Below are positions 62,201 to 64,000 of a stretch of 64,000 bases of DNA, in pieces. The notes beneath the pieces were generated by a model that worked only from the letters and a program-made list of their open reading frames with translations, searched no databases and had not been told where the DNA came from. Source of the stretch: Pipra filicauda. Taxonomy: Eukaryota; Chordata; Aves; Passeriformes; Pipridae. Location: the NCBI RefSeq assembly GCF_003945595.2, contig NW_024104509.1:2914001-2978000 (forward strand), given 5' to 3'. The number at the start of each line of letters is the position of its first letter. Position 1 is the stretch's first letter. The position numbers and the translations under genes are program-made.

Positions 62201-63777
62201 AGGCGTAAATTAATTTAAGGTTTTTTTTTTCTTTTTAAGTAACTCACCCACCCTCTGACATCCACAATGCCCTAGGCAAAAAGTAAAATTTTTTTAACTA
62301 ATCAGTTATTTATTACTAGTATCAGTAGTTTGGTGTACCACCTCTGCCTTCTCTATTTATTCCTAACCATTCTGAAATTGTTAAACCACTGCTTATTTCT
62401 TATTTTAAGTAGTTTGGGGTTTTTTCCACATCAGCTTGTGGTTAGGTTTCTGAGAAACCTATTTTTTCAGACTTTGAAAGAAGTATCGATTTCTTTTCTG
62501 CAGGGATGCAGAAGCATTGGTGGCAAGTTCCTTCTTTATACTGGTTGTAAATGTCCCTGCTTTTTGTTTCAGGTTCTCCTTGATGAACTTTCATCCACTA
62601 AATATTGGGTATCCATGCATGTCTCGGACCATAGTGGATTTCATTATCGCCAGTTCTTACTCAATTCCTTGATAGGCAGAACTGTGACTGACAGTAACGT
62701 ACTGGTAAATGAACAAAACCCTAACCTTCAGAAGGAGAAGGAGAGTGCAGGGACAGAAGCTGCTTGTGCAGAGGAGCAAAGCGTGGATCTCCCCCGCCGT
62801 TTAGAGGAAGAGATGGAGCTCTGCACTGAACTGATTGATAATTACCCAGGGCATGAAACCTTGTGGTGTCATAGGTAAGAGGACTTGGTCAAAAGAGTTT
62901 CCTTCTGATTTGCGGATTGTTCTTTGCTTGATATTTCCAAACAAATTGTTGTTCTGGTTTTTAAAAGTACCACTCAACAAAAATTTTTAAGCTACCATGT
63001 CTTAAGCCTTTGGAAAATATTCAAGAGCATAATCAGAACTATTGCATGGAAAAATTGATTAGGCTTAAGTATCTTGCTGATTTAAGTTCTGCTTGTCCCT
63101 GTATTTTGTCCAAGAGACACAAGATATTGTTAGGAGCATCCTCACACTTTAAATGTTTAAAGGACAAAAGATGAGCAAAAGGTAGACAGAAGATAGAGTG
63201 GCTGCAGAAAACCTATGCTTTACTAGGTGGGTGCAGGTTCCTGACTAGGTAAGAGCAGATTTGCCTAAGTGACATTGAGCCCTTTTCATGAGCAGTGACA
63301 GCAGATTTTGTCTGTGGGGGAATCTGGTGGGATGGCAAATGAATTGAATCAGTTCAGCAGAAACAGCAGGTTATTTTCAGTGCATGACTTTTTTCCTTTC
63401 TTCTTTCTTCTTTCCTTTTCCTTTGAAGAAGGTGTGTGTTCTACCTTCAACAGCACCTAAGCAACAAATTTCCTCTTCTGAGTGCAGTGGTATCATCTGC
63501 GGACAGCAGTGATGAGACTCTGAATAATTCCCACCACAGTCCTGCAACAAGTCACATGGCTCAAGCTATGGATGTTGATGGTTTGAGTGAATCCAGCAGC
63601 AAACAAGGTTATACACAAGAAACAAAACGCCTGAAGCGTGCTCCTATGCAGGACTCTCTTGGTCCAGAAATGGAATACCAGTTCATTGATAAAGTATTAT
63701 CAACTTGTAGGGATGTGGACCAAGCCAGGTTTGCTACTGCTTATAGGAAATGGTTAGTTAAATTTTTAAGTCAGTGA
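37651..63777 (+). CDS. PTAR1: PTAR1, protein prenyltransferase alpha subunit repeat-containing protein 1 (7 coding exons)
   Basis: Joining the seven exons listed separately gives an uninterrupted 430-residue protein. Its start ([19 protein letters not shown]) and body closely match what I know of vertebrate PTAR1. Five alpha-subunit (PPTA) repeats are visible, with core Trp/Arg motifs near residues 98-108 ([11 protein letters not shown]), 133-144 ([12 protein letters not shown]), 191-201 ([11 protein letters not shown]), 232-240 (SDHSGFHYR) and 307-316 (ending ETLWCHRR). A Ser/Asp/His-rich linker (about 326-360) precedes a basic KRLKR motif (381-385) and a conserved C-terminal helix region. 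Established knowledge: PTAR1 pairs with the RABGGTB beta subunit as cytosolic GGTase-III, which geranylgeranylates FBXL2 and the already farnesylated SNARE YKT6. Phases across the six introns are 2,1,2,2,0,2 and all splice sites are GT-AG. The start ATG has a strong Kozak context (A at -3, G at +4) and lies in a CpG island. Human PTAR1 is about 402 residues, so this copy is longer, mainly in the linker. Confidence 0.97.
39373..39504 (-). mobile_element. tRNA-Ile-derived SINE with CR1-like tail (TguSINE1)
   Basis: The minus strand reads TTAGCTCAGGTGGTTAGAGC, GGCGCTAATAACACCAAGG and GTTTGATCCCTGTATGGGCC. This is tRNA-Ile(AAT) with A box (plus 39489-39500) and B box (plus 39445-39454), one substitution from the canonical B box. 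It is followed by a CR1-type 3' tail (TGGACTCGATGATCCCTCTG, TTCAACTCTGACTATTCTGT). This composite matches TguSINE1, described from zebra finch as a tRNA head with a CR1 tail. It sits antisense in PTAR1 intron 1. A real tRNA gene is excluded by the mutated stem and attached tail. Confidence 0.88.
39964..39982 (+). repeat. Poly-T run (T19)
   Basis: Uninterrupted T19 in PTAR1 intron 1. Confidence 0.9.
42430..42928 (+). mobile_element. CR1 LINE 3' end in PTAR1 intron 1
   Basis: Sense CR1: GGCCTTGAGGGGAAGCCTTA, TTCAGCCTGGAGAAG, GGACCTGAGGGAATGGCCTG, 3' end GGGTTCCTTCCAATTTGACA then ATTCTGTGATTCTG. Same subfamily as 26690-27455. Confidence 0.93.
44934..45103 (+). CDS. PTAR1: PTAR1 coding exon 2 (residues 29-85 plus 1 nt)
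   Basis: The exon lies between the acceptor TTTTTTAAG and the donor GTAAGT. It reads [20 protein letters not shown] at its start and QWLNKD at its end, almost identical to vertebrate PTAR1. It ends in G, which with AG of exon 3 forms Glu86. Confidence 0.96.
45166..46010 (-). mobile_element. CR1 LINE in PTAR1 intron 2 (degenerate)
   Basis: The antisense 3' end is at about 45166 (GTAGAATCATGTAATTTGG). It runs through AACCTAAACCTCTCCTGGTG, CTGGACTCGCTCCAGCACCT and TCCAGATCCCTCTGCAGAGC to the RT region near 46010, with many indels and no long frame. Confidence 0.92.
47361..47384 (+). repeat. (GAAT)6 microsatellite
   Basis: Tandem GAAT units in PTAR1 intron 2. Confidence 0.9.
51378..51444 (+). 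CDS. PTAR1: PTAR1 coding exon 3 (residues 86-107 plus 2 nt)
   Basis: This 67-nt exon has acceptor CGTTTTAG and donor GTATGT. It encodes [20 protein letters not shown], the first alpha-subunit repeat core. The final AG joins G of exon 4 to make Arg108. It is too short to stand out as an open frame and was placed by protein similarity and phase. Confidence 0.95.
51445..56203 (+). other. PTAR1: PTAR1 intron 3
   Basis: GT-AG intron of 4759 bp, phase 2. It has a poly-T run near 51621 and pyrimidine-rich (CTTT) repeats near 52416-52443. No transposon or gene was recognised. Confidence 0.9.
56204..56308 (+). CDS. PTAR1: PTAR1 coding exon 4 (residues 109-142 plus 2 nt)
   Basis: The exon lies between the acceptor CTTTTGTAG and a weaker donor, GTTTGT. 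It encodes [20 protein letters not shown] and [10 protein letters not shown], the second repeat. The split codon AG|A gives Arg143. Confidence 0.95.
58552..58619 (+). repeat. Imperfect tandem duplication (~33-35 bp x 2)
   Basis: GGAATGA, CTGCTCATTTAG and TTTTTATGCC occur twice in order (58552-58584 and 58585-58619) with a few substitutions and indels. Confidence 0.85.
59081..59098 (+). repeat. (TA)9 microsatellite
   Basis: Uninterrupted TA repeats in PTAR1 intron 4. Confidence 0.9.
60112..60325 (+). CDS. PTAR1: PTAR1 coding exon 5 (residues 143-214)
   Basis: Acceptor TTTAACCAG, donor GTATAA. The exon encodes [20 protein letters not shown] at its start and [20 protein letters not shown] near its end. 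This is the most diagnostic PPTA repeat, with NYNAWSHR. It ends in phase 0 after Lys214. Confidence 0.96.
60326..62572 (+). other. PTAR1: PTAR1 intron 5
   Basis: GT-AG intron of 2247 bp, phase 0. It contains an open frame at 60477-61043 of unknown meaning (see findings). The rest is unremarkable AT-rich sequence with a poly-T tract near 62221. Confidence 0.88.
62573..62874 (+). CDS. PTAR1: PTAR1 coding exon 6 (residues 215-314 plus 2 nt)
   Basis: Acceptor TTTTTGTTTCAG, donor GTAAGA. The exon starts [12 protein letters not shown], contains the repeat core [15 protein letters not shown], and ends [11 protein letters not shown]. Between them is a Glu-rich variable segment (about residues 255-290) that differs from mammals, as expected for a linker. 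Confidence 0.95.
62875..63428 (+). other. PTAR1: PTAR1 intron 6
   Basis: Short GT-AG intron of 554 bp, phase 2, with a strong TTCTTTC-type pyrimidine tract before the acceptor. Nothing else seen. Confidence 0.9.
63429..63777 (+). CDS. PTAR1: PTAR1 coding exon 7, terminal (residues 316-430, stop TGA)
   Basis: The acceptor follows a long pyrimidine tract (63387-63425) and ends TTGAAG. The exon starts [10 protein letters not shown], passes through a Ser-rich linker, then [22 protein letters not shown] and [20 protein letters not shown], and stops at TGA 63775-63777. The linker between HLSN and AQAMDVDG is about 28 residues longer than the human protein as I remember it. Confidence 0.94.
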
Positions 63778-64000
63778 AGGAAGTGTTTAAAGCTTTCAGG
63801 GTTCTTTTCTTAGTGCAATATTCTCTTTTCAGACACAAATGCATGTCTTGGTTACAAGTGTTAGCCAACCCTGTGTTTCTCTCTCTTGATGGTCAGTCCT
63901 AAAGTTCAAATTCAAGAGTAGAAGTCTGTCACTTTATTAGAAACTGGCTTACCTTTTTATTTACCAAATGCAGTTTGTTCCTTAATCTTTTTAAGAAATC
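63778..64000 (+). other. PTAR1: PTAR1 3' UTR (partial)
   Basis: Sequence directly after the stop codon to the window edge. No AATAAA or ATTAAA is visible, so the 3' UTR continues beyond the window. Confidence 0.8.

Overview
The window is vertebrate nuclear DNA from a bird, most likely a passerine. It holds many CR1 LINE fragments with the avian 3' end (ATTCTATG-type octamers). It also holds two avian-style LTRs bounded by target-site duplications, and a tRNA-Ile-derived SINE with a CR1-like tail that matches TguSINE1, described from zebra finch. The one protein-coding gene recognised is an avian PTAR1. In chicken most genes from human 9q21 lie on chromosome Z, so Z linkage is likely, but nothing in the sequence proves it.

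Bases 1-37480 contain no gene I can support. They are AT-rich intergenic DNA broken up by retroelements: CR1 copies near 4.7, 10.1-12.0, 14.6-15.3, 17.5-18.3, 22.4, 25.1, 26.7-27.5, 30.1-31.3 and 34.7-35.1 kb; LTRs near 9.4-10.1, 13.8-14.3 and 23.3-24.3 kb; and two 5'-truncated RTE-type LINEs at 13.45-14.59 and 31.90-32.21 kb. The RTE copies have clear target-site duplications of 15 and 23 bp. One of them is split by a solo LTR with a 6-bp duplication. Two inverted CR1 copies about 20 kb apart share a 379-bp core that is identical at every base, while their flanks are clearly diverged.

A CpG island at about 37.49-38.29 kb is the PTAR1 promoter. PTAR1 runs on the + strand in seven coding exons (37651-37736, 44934-45103, 51378-51444, 56204-56308, 60112-60325, 62573-62874, 63429-63777). 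All introns are GT-AG and the phases fit without a break, giving 430 codons plus a TGA stop. The 3' UTR starts at 63778 and runs out of the window. PTAR1 is the alpha-type subunit that pairs with RABGGTB to form geranylgeranyltransferase type III. Introns 1 and 2 carry two CR1 copies and the SINE; introns 3-6 are mostly unique AT-rich sequence.

The observations most worth a second look are the identical inverted 379-bp tract (recent gene conversion or an assembly artefact), the RTE copies (possible AviRTE, a family reported as horizontally transferred between birds and filarial nematodes), the nested-insertion histories, a Ser-rich stretch in the PTAR1 C-terminal linker, and a 189-codon open frame in intron 5 that could contain an in-frame cassette exon. 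I found no clearly new gene system.
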